A stretch of 64,000 bases of DNA from Phytophthora hibernalis (GCA_012656075.1 JAAKBF010000229.1:372001-436000), one strand, 5' to 3'. Counted from the stretch's first letter, positions 1 to 10,223 are shown. Numbers and translations: made by a program. Notes: generated from the letters alone by a model not told the origin.

Positions 1-73
1 TCGAAGGCCGCGACGCACTGGCGGACGCCGACTGCGACGCTCGTCATCTTTAGAAATGGCAAACGTGGACCTG

Positions 74-120
74 ATTGGATGTAAAGGTTGATAATAATAG
101 CCAATCATAGCCGAGCCAAT
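74..120 (+). promoter_or_regulatory. CCAAT-box cluster upstream of BBS9
   Basis: Three CCAAT cores lie within 50 bases: an inverted one at 74-78 and forward ones at 101-105 and 116-120, 55-100 bases before the chosen ATG at 175. CCAAT boxes are common eukaryotic promoter elements. Clustering just ahead of a conserved start supports a promoter, but no initiator match is obvious here. Confidence 0.35.
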
Positions 121-174
121 CCTGAAGCGACGCGTCCGTTTGGCTCGGATATACCATACTTCCTCATTGTGGCC

Positions 175-3072
175 ATGTCGCTCTTCCAGGTGCGCGAGTG
201 GTGGGCCGCCAAGGGTGAAAACGATGAGGAATACACTTGTGGAGCGCTGGTGGTGGGAAACGTCGACAATGACGCGTCAGGCCATGGTACAGTGCGAATT
301 ATTGCAATACAGGGAGGCCTCCATCTCTGACTATGACACATTGACACATTCCTACAGTGAAAATCGTGACCGGCAGCTTGAACGGCGTCTTGCGCGTGTA
401 TTGCCCCATGCAGAGCGACTTCCGCATCGAGCATTTGCTGCTGGAAGAGAACCTCCGACGTCCCATTCTGCAGTTGGCGCTGGGCTACTTTATCCCGTGA
501 GTCTGGTGGACTGGAGTGCAGTGGGTGACAAGTTATGACGGATTTCCGTGTTTTTGTACGGCAGGAACCAACGTATTTTGGCACTGGCCATTCTGCAGCC
601 GCGACGGATTGGGGTCTACGTGGTGGAAGGTATGGGCGGGACGGGGATGGCGGCGAGTTATTTCAAGATCACGCTGCGATATGAGCATTTGCTGGGGATC
701 GATGGCGAGCACTTTACAGCGTACAATTTTATTCATGGACCTTTTGGGTCGTCCAGCTCGAGCTCTGGTGGAGTGGCTCCTGTACGCTCCGAGAAGGATC
801 ATTTGTGCGTACAGTCGCTGGACGGACGGCTTCAGTTCTTCGAGCAGGACCGATTCGCATTCCTGCAGCCACTCAACAACAACTTCTTGCCCGGCGCGAT
901 ATGCTATGCGGCTGGCATGGACGCAGTTATAGCAGCCACGTCAGATTTGCAGCTCGAGTGCTACCGTTATCAAGTCTTGGCCTCTGCGTCGCTGAAAAAG
1001 AAAAAGAACGCGCTGGATGAAGATGGTAAAGAGGACCGACAACGGGAGGCCTCGTCGGCATCCGTGCACTGCGACTGGAAAGTTAATATTGGCGAGGTCA
1101 TTCTGGATATTCGAGTGGCCCGAACTTCATACCAAGAATCGGCGACCAGTTTTGACATTCTGGTACTTGGAGAATTTACGCTGTTCGGTATCAAACCCCA
1201 GGGAGATGTATATCTACAGAAACGACTAGGCTTTCACCCGTCGGCATTTTGTTCCTTTCAGCGCTATGCATCACCTACCGAGCGAGGTACACAAAACACT
1301 GCCGCGCTGGAAAACCTTCTCGTTGCCAGTGATACGAAAGTGTGGAGTGTCTTCAAGGACAACACACTCATTTGGTCGGCTTGTTCATCCGTGGTTCCCG
1401 TGGCTCTCCAGGTCGCCGAATTTGGCGGCATAGATGGAATGGTCGTGAGTCTCGACTCGGATGGAGCGCTTTCTGTGAATTATATGGGTACAGATCCGCC
1501 GTCTTCCGCTGTTGTTGCGCCAGACACAAAGGAAATTAACTATGAGGAGATGGATGAGGAACATCGGCAACTACTAAATGTCATTCGACGAGCACAAGGC
1601 GAGCGAAGGACCGAGCCGAAGGATCGAGTGTTGATCCGAGCCCAGGTGCCTGCAATACTGGATGCACTACCAGATCGGAGTGATGAGTTTAGTCGGGGTG
1701 GCGGGAGCCCCGTACACGATGCTGCTAGCAAGAATACACAACTAACTATGCGCGTGTACGTCACGTACACGGGTGCCAACCGTGTGTCCAATGTGACGCT
1801 GTCGGTGCTGACTCCTGCAAATGTGGCGGCTAGTGACTCTTCCTTCGTGATCGGGAGTATCGATGGCAAGGCATCTACACCGCTCATCATTCCGGTTGTA
1901 TTGCGCCCAAGTGCTGAAGCCATGCCAACCTCTTTATCAGTTACCATTTCAGCATCTTACACACTTGAGACAGGGCAGCCTCGTGTCTCTCAATGTGTTG
2001 TGAAGCTGCCCATGTGCATGGCGTGCCGCCTCGTGCCTCCCGTCAAGTCCAGCACCTTCAAATTCACACTCGAGACTAATCAAGAGCCGCTGGAACTTGC
2101 GAGTCTGTTCGAAGATATGCTACATCAGCCAAGCTGCACGCCCGAGTGGGCTAAACAGGTGGTAGCGGGAGGATCTGGCACAAACGTGCTGAGCTTCCAG
2201 TACTACAATGGTGTAGAAGCCACAATTCTCGTGTCGAAGAATGCAGGACGGTACCGCATCCAGTCGAATGAGCTTGAGGCGCTCTGGATGGTGTCACAAG
2301 AGCTTGTAGTTCGACTCCGTGCGTATTTCGGCGGACGGGAGCAGAATACCGAAGCCAAGGGTGGAGAGGATGGATCCTCCTCGTCGGTATTGGAGGTGTT
2401 TTACCAGGAGCCTCTCCCGCTCGCAGATTTCTTCGGCGCTATTGACGCACACTTCTCTCTACGGAAGGAAAAACTCGAGCTCGCGGCGCAGCTGAACGAC
2501 CGAGCCCACCAGTTCCGCATCATCCAGAAGCGGTTGTTGGTGCGCTACAAGGATCGCAGCCCTGCAGCTGTGAATTATTTGGACGTGTTGCTGCACGGCA
2601 CGTATGACCAGCTCATTTCCTTGTCGCACGCCATAGATGCTGTGGAAGTGAAGCTCAAGCGCGCCGCGAACCGATTGTCGTGCTGCGTTTCACTCATTCT
2701 GATGCTCATCCAATTCCGGTTCCACCTGGGCGATGAAGACGTGCGGTTGCTCGAGGCGTACCTGTCCCCGTCGTAAACGAGTCTGCCGACAGCGGAGATG
2801 TGGAGCAAGGCTGGGAGGAGCGGACAGACTGCTCCATGACAGAACTGCTACGTACAGTGCTGGCCAAGCAGCCTCAGAACAAGGACGGCACATCTGCGGC
2901 TCCTTCACTGGCGACGAGCGAACTGCAAATACAGGAGGACACCAAGCGGCTCAAGAAGCACATCACAATCGTGTGCGACCGACTCGGTAAGGGTGCGTCC
3001 CTGGTCTCTGGCAGCAACAGCACAGCAACTGGCAGTGCAACGCAACTTCCCAGCGATTCTAAAGGAGACTAG
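175..3072 (+). CDS. BBS9: BBS9 / PTHB1 homologue, BBSome subunit (three exons, one apparent frameshift)
   Basis: BBS9 is a subunit of the BBSome, the coat complex that moves membrane proteins in and out of cilia. The N-terminus MSLFQVREWW matches the conserved BBS9 start, so ATG 175 is chosen over the upstream ATG at 88. Exons are 175-286, 358-496 and 565-3072. Introns 287-357 and 497-564 are GT-AG and keep frame. The protein has an N-terminal beta-propeller, a central beta-sandwich (appendage-like) part, and a C-terminal helical part ending in the conserved RLKKHITIVCDRL. Total length is about 919 codons, close to animal BBS9 (about 890). The frame breaks at the C run near 2764-2768: the reading frame stops at 2776, while the conserved C-terminus (2780-3072) lies in the frame reached by one extra base. 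That may be an assembly error or a recent mutation. Presence fits a flagellated zoospore stage. Confidence 0.9.
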
Positions 3073-3391
3073 CAGCAAGATCATTTAGCTGTCTTAGGTG
3101 TAGCAGACTACATCTGGACGATTTCAATTCAACTTGCAAAATGTATTGACGAAGTTGAAGTGGGCAAGATTACCAATACGCCCTCTAATTGGCGAAATAG
3201 ATTCTGAAAATACTACCATTGGTTGAAATGCATGCGTAGAGCGTGGGCGCGTACTTACCGTCTGCTCTGGCATCCTCGAAGATCAGGTTCAGCAGCACCT
3301 CTGGGCTTCACTTTCTTGTCTCTCTTGCAGTGATTGGCATCAGTTATTCACTTGCAATTTTCCTGCCATTGGCGCAATTCAAACGACGAAA
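3073..3391. other. Intergenic region between BBS9 and first carboxypeptidase
   Basis: No coding signal or repeat is seen. It holds the BBS9 3' end and the promoter of the downstream carboxypeptidase, including the initiator-like site at 3345-3361. Confidence 0.6.
3345..3361 (+). promoter_or_regulatory. Oomycete initiator-like element of carboxypeptidase 1
   Basis: TATTCACTTGCAATTTT resembles the oomycete initiator (TCAYTYYNCAWTTT type), one base short in the spacer. It lies about 30-45 bases before the ATG at 3392, the usual position for a transcription start in oomycete genes. Confidence 0.5.
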
Positions 3392-4995
3392 ATGAAGGTG
3401 GCGCTGCAACTACTCGCGGGTTTGGTGTCGCTGCTGGTCGTGACTTCGGGTGCTCGCAATGACGACGCACTGGTCAAACACTTGCCTGGGCTGACCCGAA
3501 AGCTGCCGTTCAAACACTACGCTGGACACTTGGAGCTCGAGGGGAGGAGAAGCTCTTCTACTGGTACACGGAGAGTCAGAACGACCCCGAGAACGACCCG
3601 ATCGTGCTGTGGCTCAACGGCGGCCCGGGCTGCTCGTCACTCGGCGGTCTCTTTACGGAGAACGGCCCGTTCGTTGTACGCGATGACCTGTCCGTCAAGG
3701 TGAACCGCTACTCGTGGAACCGCAAGGTGAACATGGTGTGGCTCGAGTCCCCCGCTGGCGTGGGCTTCAGTGGACCAGTGGAGGGCCCAAACTACTACAA
3801 TGACGACATCGTGGCGGCCAAGACGCGCGAGTTCCTCGGACTTTTCTTCTCCAAGTTCAACGAACTCAAGAACCGCGATTTTTACGTCACGGGTGAGAGT
3901 TATGCTGGTATGTACATTCCGTACCTGGTGGATCGCCTTGTGGAGGAGCCAATCGAAGGTGTTAACCTCAAGGGTTTCGCCATTGGGAACCCCTTCACAG
4001 ACAACATCATCGACGGCAATGCGTATATCGACTACTACTACTCGCACGCTATGGTGTCGCTCGAAGCCTACGAGAAAATCAAGGTACTCTGCGGTGCGCA
4101 CATCGGCTGCCTCTTTGACGAGACGCCGTGCCCTGAAGGGTGCGAGAGGTTACTAGAGGAGGCTGAGGTCGGTGCGAACGCCGACGCGTTGGACCCGTAC
4201 TTCATTTACGGCGACATCTGCCTCATGGACAACACACAGGCGAAGGCTCTTCGCAAGAGGGCAAAGCCGTCGGCGCAGATTTCGCCCACCCACCGCGGCG
4301 ACATTGGCGCATGTGCTGATTCGCTCACTCACCTGTACCTGAACCTCCCGGAGGTGCAAGAAGCCATCCACGTGACGGGCAAGGGCGGCGAGTACGTCAC
4401 ATGGAAGGGATGCAGTGACCCTGTCGGCGACCTCTACACGTCAAGCCCTTCGTCGCTGCCCAAGTACCGCAACATCATGGGCCGCGACCTCAAGGCTCTC
4501 ATCTACAGTGGTGACGCCGACTCGGTCGTGAACTTCATTGGCACGGAGCGCTGGATCGGAGGTGAAGGACTCAAGCTTCGTATCACGGAGAAGTGGCGCG
4601 CGTGGTTCGGCCCAGACAAGCAGCTGGCCGGCTACGTGCAGAAGTACGATGGCTTGACCTTCAAGACCGTCAAGGGTGCTGGTCACATGGTGCCTGCGGT
4701 ACGACCGCTACACGGCCTCAATCTCTTCGAGTGCTTCGTGTTTGGCCAAGATACGTGTGGCAAGTTCGTGTACCCCGTGGACGACAACGAGATCGAGGCA
4801 GGACTGACGGTGGTCCAGCAGGCGGTGGACGCCGACTCGGTTGATTCCGACGACGCTATCAAGACGGTTGACGGTAACGTTACAACGGGTGAGACCGGTC
4901 CGTCGACAACCTGGCTGCTCTTGGCCATCGTGGGCGGTGTGGTAGTAGCTGCAGTGGCCGTTGGCATCCGCAACGGCAGGAAGCGCGCGGTATGA
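3392..4995 (+). CDS. Serine carboxypeptidase-like protein 1 (peptidase S10), membrane-anchored; one apparent frameshift
   Basis: Peptidase family S10, removing C-terminal residues from peptides in secretory or vacuolar compartments. The N-terminus (MKVALQLLAGLVSLL...) is a signal peptide. Conserved blocks follow: WLNGGPGCSS near 3610, catalytic-serine motif GESYAGMY (Ser codon 3898-3900), acidic motif SGDADSVVNF near 4507, and catalytic-histidine motif KGAGHMVP (His codon 4684-4686). The C-terminus has one transmembrane helix (TWLLLAIVGGVVVAAVAV) and a basic tail, so a type I membrane protein is inferred. The signal peptide and the body lie in different frames. The switch is at the G run 3541-3544, where one more base would join GHLELE to EEKLFYWY as in the neighbouring paralogue. 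No intron signal is present there, so it is a sequencing error or a real frameshift. It forms a head-to-tail pair with 5680-7344. Confidence 0.88.
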
Positions 4996-5604
4996 GCGGC
5001 TCTACTCCAACGGCTACCAAACGGTGGTATAACTTGGCTAGGACTTAAAGCTGAAGGTGCATTTGTCAGTGTGAGAAGCAAAAAAAGAAAAAGTACTGTA
5101 ACTTCATACATCGATTCAGCTACAAAAGGAGGAAACAAGCGTCGTATCTGTGTAAATTGAGCTTTTCAATGATCGCAATCTCGTGGGGAAAATAAACTTC
5201 GTGTTCAATTGTATCTCGGGGTGTGGAGTGGTGGGTCGAGAGCGGAGAAAAAGAAGAAGTGCGCACGGGCGCTCCTATATAGCTCAAGCTACCGTCTAAA
5301 TTTAGTCCATGCGATCCGAAAAGAAGCCTTCCGCTTCTGTCCTGCCACTCCTTGACATATTGTCCGAGGAAGCCGAGCATATGAGTGTACAAAGTGATGG
5401 TGAGTGGACAAATTGATTGGGAAGGCTGTGGTTTACGTGGCTCTAAGAACCGTCCACTGAGTGGATCCCCCAACCGTTACGGCGGTCACGGTGATTGGCT
5501 TACTTGCCTGTCACGGTGGACTGTCATCTTGTGTACACTGAGTGGATCCACTAAACGTTTAAGGCGGACGCCCCCTCCGCCTTATTTTCGAGCAACGGAT
5601 TGCT
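4996..5604. other. Intergenic region between the two carboxypeptidase genes, with a 14-bp direct repeat
   Basis: No gene is seen. CACTGAGTGGATCC occurs perfectly twice (5455-5468 and 5536-5549, 81 bases apart), each followed by a looser AACGTTnnnGGCGG, so the repeat covers about 30 bases with mismatches. The position, 130-225 bases before the second gene's ATG, would suit a repeated upstream regulatory site. Confidence 0.6.
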
Positions 5605-5618
5605 GCACTTCGCAATTT
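5605..5618 (+). promoter_or_regulatory. Oomycete initiator element of carboxypeptidase 2
   Basis: GCACTTCGCAATTT matches the oomycete initiator TCATTCCGCAATTT with only the first base outside the usual degeneracy. It lies 62 bases before ATG 5680. It also overlaps the alternative in-frame ATG at 5617, arguing that translation starts at 5680, where the signal peptide begins. Confidence 0.65.
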
Positions 5619-5679
5619 GCCACCCACCCGCCCGGTCGAACCTGGCCAGCCCTCCCTGCCACTTGATCCGAGTCTCGCA

Positions 5680-7344
5680 ATGAAGCTCTCCATCGCGATT
5701 GCAACGCTCGGAGCGATGCTCTTCGCGTCTCCCGCCGCGGCGAACAACGTGCACCGTGTCGGAGACCTTCCTGGTCTCAAACAGCAGGACGTCCCCTTCG
5801 CACACTACGCCGGCCAGCTGCACCTGCCTACGCCCACAGAGGAGAAGTTGTTCTACTGGTACACGCAGTCGCGCCGCTCGCCCGAGAGCGACCCCGTCGT
5901 GCTCTGGCTCAACGGCGGCCCAGGATGCGCGTCGTCCGAGGGCTTTTTCACGGAAAACGGACCGTTCGTCGCCAAGCGCGACGGCACGGTCGGGCTCAAT
6001 CCATACGGCTGGAACGCCCGTGCCAATGTGGTGTGGGTGGACTCGCCCTCAGGAGTCGGCTTTAGCCAGCCGCTACAGGCTGCCAACGGCTACTACAACG
6101 ACGACGTCGTGGCGGACCGACTCCGGCTCTTCCTCCGCGAGTTTTTCACCACGTACCCGGAGCTGCAGGGCCGTGAGTTCTACGTGACGGGTGAGAGCTA
6201 CGCCGGCATGTACGTCCCGTTCTTGGTGGAGCGCCTGGTGGACGACCCGCTCGAGGGCTTGAACATCAAGGGTTTCGCAATTGGCAACCCACTCACGGAC
6301 ATGGGGATCGACGGCAACGCCTACATGGACTACTACTACTCGCACGCGCTCATTTCGCGTGGAGACTACTTCACGCTCCTCGACTACTGCGAGCACGACG
6401 TGGCCCAGTGCATGTTTACGGATGTTAACTGCACGACGCACTGTGAAGAGGCCGTCCTGAAAGCGCACGAGGCGGCGGACACGGGCGAGTTCAACCACTA
6501 CTACATCTACGGCGACGTGTGCCACATGAAAAACAACCAGCGTAACGCACTGCACTCGCACTTGCTTCACCAGGCTGGTCCGAAGATCAAGACGCACCGA
6601 GGAGTTGTCGGTCCGTGCGCTGGCGACTTTACTACCGCGCTGCTGAACAGGCTGGACGTGCAGCAGGCTCTGCATATTGAGGGCGAGCTGCCCATGAAGT
6701 GGGAGGAATGCCGGTCGTTCATTTCGCACAACTACGACCGCACGTTCTCGTCGCTCGACAAGTACCGCAAACTACTGGGCAACAACCTGGAGGTTCTCAT
6801 CTACAGCGGCGACGCTGACTCGGTCGTGAACTTCATCGGTACCCAGCGCTGGATCACGGAGGAAGACGGCCTTGCACTGAAGCCCGCGTCATCTTGGCGT
6901 GCGTGGATCGGCCCGGACAACCAGATCGCTGGCTACCAGCAGCGTTTCGAGCTTGGTCTCACTTTCAAGACAGTCAAGGGTGCGGGTCACATGGTCCCAG
7001 CTGTGCGTCCGCTGCACGGCCTGCACCTCTTCGACTGCTTCCTGTTCGGCGACGACAAGTGTACAGCCATCACTTACCCGACCGACCAGTTCGAGCGTGA
7101 GGCGGCTGGAGGTGTGCTTGAGCCGGCCAGCAAGAAAGCTGACCAAGAGGAACACCGTGATGCTGCCTTGGCACAAGAGACCAGCTCCACCGTCTCACAG
7201 GCAAGCACCCCTACTGAAGCTGCGTCAGGCGCAACAGTTTCGCTCTTCGTTGGCTGTGCCTTCCTCATGCTGGTGGCCACGGTGTACGCACACCGTCGCC
7301 GTCGCCAGGACGGGCAGCATCGTCAGCAGTACCAACCCATTTAG
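5680..7344 (+). CDS. Serine carboxypeptidase-like protein 2 (peptidase S10), membrane-anchored
   Basis: An intact single-exon peptidase S10 of 554 residues, paralogous to the gene at 3392. The start at 5680 is chosen because MKLSIAIATLGAMLFASPAAA is a clean signal peptide. The upstream in-frame ATG (5617) would add a proline-rich lead and overlaps the initiator element. Seen: NGGPGCAS, the catalytic-serine motif GESYAGMY with Ser173, the acidic motif SGDADSVVNF (about 376-385), and KGAGHMVP with His437. Several conserved cysteines (e.g. C-x-T-x-H-C near 6430) fit S10 disulfides. The C-terminal tail carries a TM helix (ATVSLFVGCAFLMLVATVYA) and an arginine-rich cytoplasmic end. Role by family: secretory or vacuolar peptide processing and degradation. 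The tandem arrangement implies local duplication. Confidence 0.93.
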   Translation: MKLSIAIATLGAMLFASPAAANNVHRVGDLPGLKQQDVPFAHYAGQLHLPTPTEEKLFYWYTQSRRSPESDPVVLWLNGGPGCASSEGFFTENGPFVAKRDGTVGLNPYGWNARANVVWVDSPSGVGFSQPLQAANGYYNDDVVADRLRLFLREFFTTYPELQGREFYVTGESYAGMYVPFLVERLVDDPLEGLNIKGFAIGNPLTDMGIDGNAYMDYYYSHALISRGDYFTLLDYCEHDVAQCMFTDVNCTTHCEEAVLKAHEAADTGEFNHYYIYGDVCHMKNNQRNALHSHLLHQAGPKIKTHRGVVGPCAGDFTTALLNRLDVQQALHIEGELPMKWEECRSFISHNYDRTFSSLDKYRKLLGNNLEVLIYSGDADSVVNFIGTQRWITEEDGLALKPASSWRAWIGPDNQIAGYQQRFELGLTFKTVKGAGHMVPAVRPLHGLHLFDCFLFGDDKCTAITYPTDQFEREAAGGVLEPASKKADQEEHRDAALAQETSSTVSQASTPTEAASGATVSLFVGCAFLMLVATVYAHRRRRQDGQHRQQYQPI

Positions 7345-7596
7345 ACGCCTAAACGAATGCTGTACGAACACTGAAGACAACCATTGTAATACACCATTCA
7401 TTGCTTCTCCTTTAACGATACAGTATGTGAATTGCATTGGACAATACTGGTTTGTCCCTCGTTGCAGTTGTTCATCCAAACGAAGCAGCTTCAAGACAAG
7501 ACCTAGAGTCTGTTAAACAGAATGCTTGCAAACGAAGTCGAACAGAAGTTGAAGCGGTCGTGTAGTCAAGTCACGGATCCGATCATCAAACAAGTT
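7345..7596. other. 3' flank of carboxypeptidase 2
   Basis: No gene or repeat is recognised in this short stretch. Confidence 0.6.
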
Positions 7597-7635
7597 ACAT
7601 TATTCAAAATACGCGGAGCTTATTTTGAATAATGT
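7597..7635. repeat. Perfect 15-bp inverted repeat (hairpin)
   Basis: Arms ACATTATTCAAAATA (7597-7611) and its exact reverse complement (7621-7635) flank a 9-base loop. The right arm contains the ATG of the short ORF at 7632. It could be a transcript 3'-end hairpin, the footprint of a small palindromic insertion, or a regulatory site. Confidence 0.8.
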
Positions 7636-8053
7636 ACGCAGCCACTGGCCGCGAGGTCGAGAATGGCGACTACTTTGGGTCCAAGTTCTTCAGGTCGTTC
7701 GGCAGTCCAGTGCGCGAAGATCCTCCCGAGCTCAGCAAGTCGAAGAAAGCGGCCGCCAAATTGTGGTCCATCAGTGAGCGTCTTGCGCGTCCGTCCTTCA
7801 ACGTCGAAAATTGAGTATCAGACTCCAGTATGAGCATGCCGAGTGCAACATTATCAGCGGCGAGACGCGTGGCTTCGACACTCCCACACGTGATACAAGA
7901 CGCGCCTCTCCGTTGATAGGCTCTCCGAGCTACAGCTACACCACCACGAAGCCTCGTCCAGAGCGTTTCCCCACACCCCGTGTTCAGTATCAATCCGACA
8001 CGGAGACAGCGCCGTGCCACGCGACCTCTTTTCTTGACTTGATCAAGACCTAG
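7632..8053 (+). pseudogene. Unrecognised gene fragment next to hAT copy A (two overlapping frames)
   Basis: Two abutting ORFs read as one broken gene: 7632-7814 (ATG start, ...KSKKAAAKLWSISERLARPSF) and 7811-8053 (no ATG; ...NIISGETRGFDTPTRDTRR...SPSYSYTT). The second part is rich in Ser, Thr, Pro and Arg and has no domain I recognise. From 7831 onwards the sequence is duplicated, inverted, at 51222 downwards, still next to a hAT copy. That copy has lost the upstream part, as expected for a gene fragment carried with the transposon. A spliced but intact small gene cannot be excluded. Confidence 0.35.
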
Positions 8054-8592
8054 CGCGCTACGGCCTCCTAGACCCATCCGAGACGCCTTGCCCGGTTACC
8101 TTTCTACCAGACACCGCCGCCTCGATATGAAACACGACTACCTGACGGCTAGTATCCCGGTACAAATGCTGCGGCTGCGAAGCAGGGTACTATAGCGTGC
8201 CATGCTCATAATATTTTATAGATCGAATACTAATATAAGAATACTATTTCGTCTGAAAAACCATTGACTCGTCCTCTGCGATGCACAGTATGGTTATGTT
8301 CCGCGCCATACTACGCTAGGGTACTCGCTCGTCGTAAGCTTACGCTAAAATCGACGCTACCAGCCCAATCTCTCTAGTATGCTCGACAGATTGTCGTCTA
8401 CAGTACCGATGCTGCGAAACAGGCGCATCAGATCAGGGCTCGGAAAATACAGTAAGTTACGGCATTGCCCCTCCGCGCCTCAGCATAATAATGATTGCAA
8501 CATACCATCTAGCTATAATAAATACGGCGCAATTACTGGCAACACGTTTTAGAACAGTCAATGCTCTCACCATTTATCATCTTACCTGCATC

Positions 8593-10223
8593 TTACAGCA
8601 AACTAGTGACGTCCCACATGTCGTGATTCGCCCGAAGAAACGACAGCATCTCGACGTTATCAGGGAGCAAACTGCTGCGCTGCAGAGTCAGCCCCATCTT
8701 ACACTCCGACAACAAACGCTCACAAGCGTTTGAGGTCGGCGGCACCAACCGCACCAGCGCTGAGTGGACGGCACCTTCATCTCCTCTACTTCGTTTTGTG
8801 TCGCCATGCACGATGAGCTGCGCCGCATAGTCCGGCTCGCGCTCCTTGCGCTTGCTTGTCGTCCATGTAGATTGGGGGCACTCCAAGCGCCGCAACGCAG
8901 CGGTTTCGGTGGTCGAAAACTTCAGTCCGCTGCAAACCTTCACAAAGCCAGTCTCAAAGGCAGACGAATGCACAATATTTGCGCCCAATTTTAGGTATCT
9001 ACTAATTAAAGCGATCGGGAACTACGTCCAATCAAGCAGCGAGAACAAGCGCCTCGCAGGGTTGCTCGATCACTTGAAGATGGTCGACAGTATTTGCAAA
9101 CATCTACAGCGCGACTCGACATCGTTGATCAAGGTGCCTCTGCTCATTGACTCGATTCTAGTGAAAATCGTTGAGCAAGGTGCCTCTGCTCTTTGACTCG
9201 ATTCTAGTAAATAAATTAGAAATCGGGTAATTCACTAGAATCGAGTCGAAGAGCAGAGGCACCTTGCTCAACGATGTCGAGTCGCGCTGTAGATGTTTGC
9301 AAACACTGTCGACCATCTTCAAGTGATCGAGCAACCGTGCGCTGCTTGCGTAGTCCTCGATCGCTTTCACGAACGAATCTAGGCCTGAATCTTGACGTAG
9401 CGCCAAACATCTCGTGCGTCGAAGACCAGCGCGTGACATTGCGTTTCATGGCCCGAAGATGAGTGTGTTTGTTTAGTTCAGCAGCGTTGTTAGGCAGACG
9501 TAACCGCTTCATCAGGTTATTAACCTGACTTAACAGAGTTTCATGTTCTGATAAGAAATTTTTAACCGAGAGTGTAAAACGGTTTGACGCACAGCCGACC
9601 AATGGGACACCGAGCTCGGTTGGTGTTGCAGTTATCAGACACGAAAAACTGTACCATATCAAGTGTCTTGTTATAGACAGCCAGTACGTTCCGGAAGAGA
9701 TCAATATGAGCTTCAGCGTCTTGTCTGCCCTGGTCTAGCGTAGACGCCCATTGATCTCGTAGACGCCGTAGATTCCGACATAGTGCATAGTTCCATGCAT
9801 TCAGCCGTCGTACATCACTCCGAAGAAAATTCACATCTCCTCTTCAATCTCTGTACCCACTTTGGCGGCCACTGTACCCATGTCAGCTTTAAGAGCCTTG
9901 GAGTTGGTGGGCCGCCACTTGGACATGGCGCGCGTCCTCTCGTCGTCCATCTCACTGAGCGGCATGTACCGCATAACAACCCAGCGCAACCAGTGGTAGC
10001 GGTGGGGTGTTTCCTTTGAAACAAAGCCGTAGTCTTGGAGTGGTTGCTCGGGGCCGCAATTGTGGGCTTCGTACTCCGCATGATAGTCGTCGGGGCGTCC
10101 ACTAAGTGCGACATCAGGCGTGCCTGGCAGCTGCTTGCGGTCGGTTCCACAGAGCTTGCACCGATGAAGCTCTCGGTCTCGCGGATCGAAGAAGAAAGAA
10201 CAGAGATCTTTGTTTGCAACCAT
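8593..10223 (-). pseudogene. hAT transposase pseudogene (BED finger, DDE core pieces, C-terminal dimerisation domain)
   Basis: Reading the minus strand, the likely start is at 10223 (MVANKDLCSFFF...), leading into a BED-type zinc finger (CKLCGTDRKQ), then the oomycete hAT block HRYHWLRWVVMRYMPLSEM. The central region, with NRFTLSVKNFLSEHETLL and KRNVTRWSSTHEMF, lies in other frames after stops near 9831 and 9720. The C-terminus (8593-8988) ends in the hAT dimerisation signature PPTSNACERLLSECK...LPDNVEMLSFLRANHDMW. The finger's second half is frame-shifted by compensating indels, and an inverted duplication at 9010-9370 splits the gene before the dimerisation domain. It is non-functional. Confidence 0.82.
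9010..9370. repeat. Inverted duplication inside the hAT transposase (copy A)
   Basis: Bases 9010-9207 and 9232-9370 are reverse complements over about 135 bases, around a short AT-rich spacer. The arms encode the same piece of transposase (LAGLLDHLKMVDS.CKHLQRDSTS) in opposite directions. A sub-block of about 34 bases (GGTGCCTCTGCTC...CTCGATTCTAGT) occurs three times. A transcript crossing this site would fold into a long hairpin. The same structure is in copy B. Confidence 0.85.

Noticed and set aside
105..584. 159-codon minus-strand ORF opposite BBS9 exons 1 and 2
   Set aside because: It is antisense to the conserved, correctly spliced BBS9 exons and has no motif.
3637..4101. Long minus-strand ORF opposite carboxypeptidase 1 (and 6073-6729 opposite carboxypeptidase 2)
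   Set aside because: Shadow frames created by strong third-position codon bias in the real genes; Val/His-rich composition typical of antisense frames.
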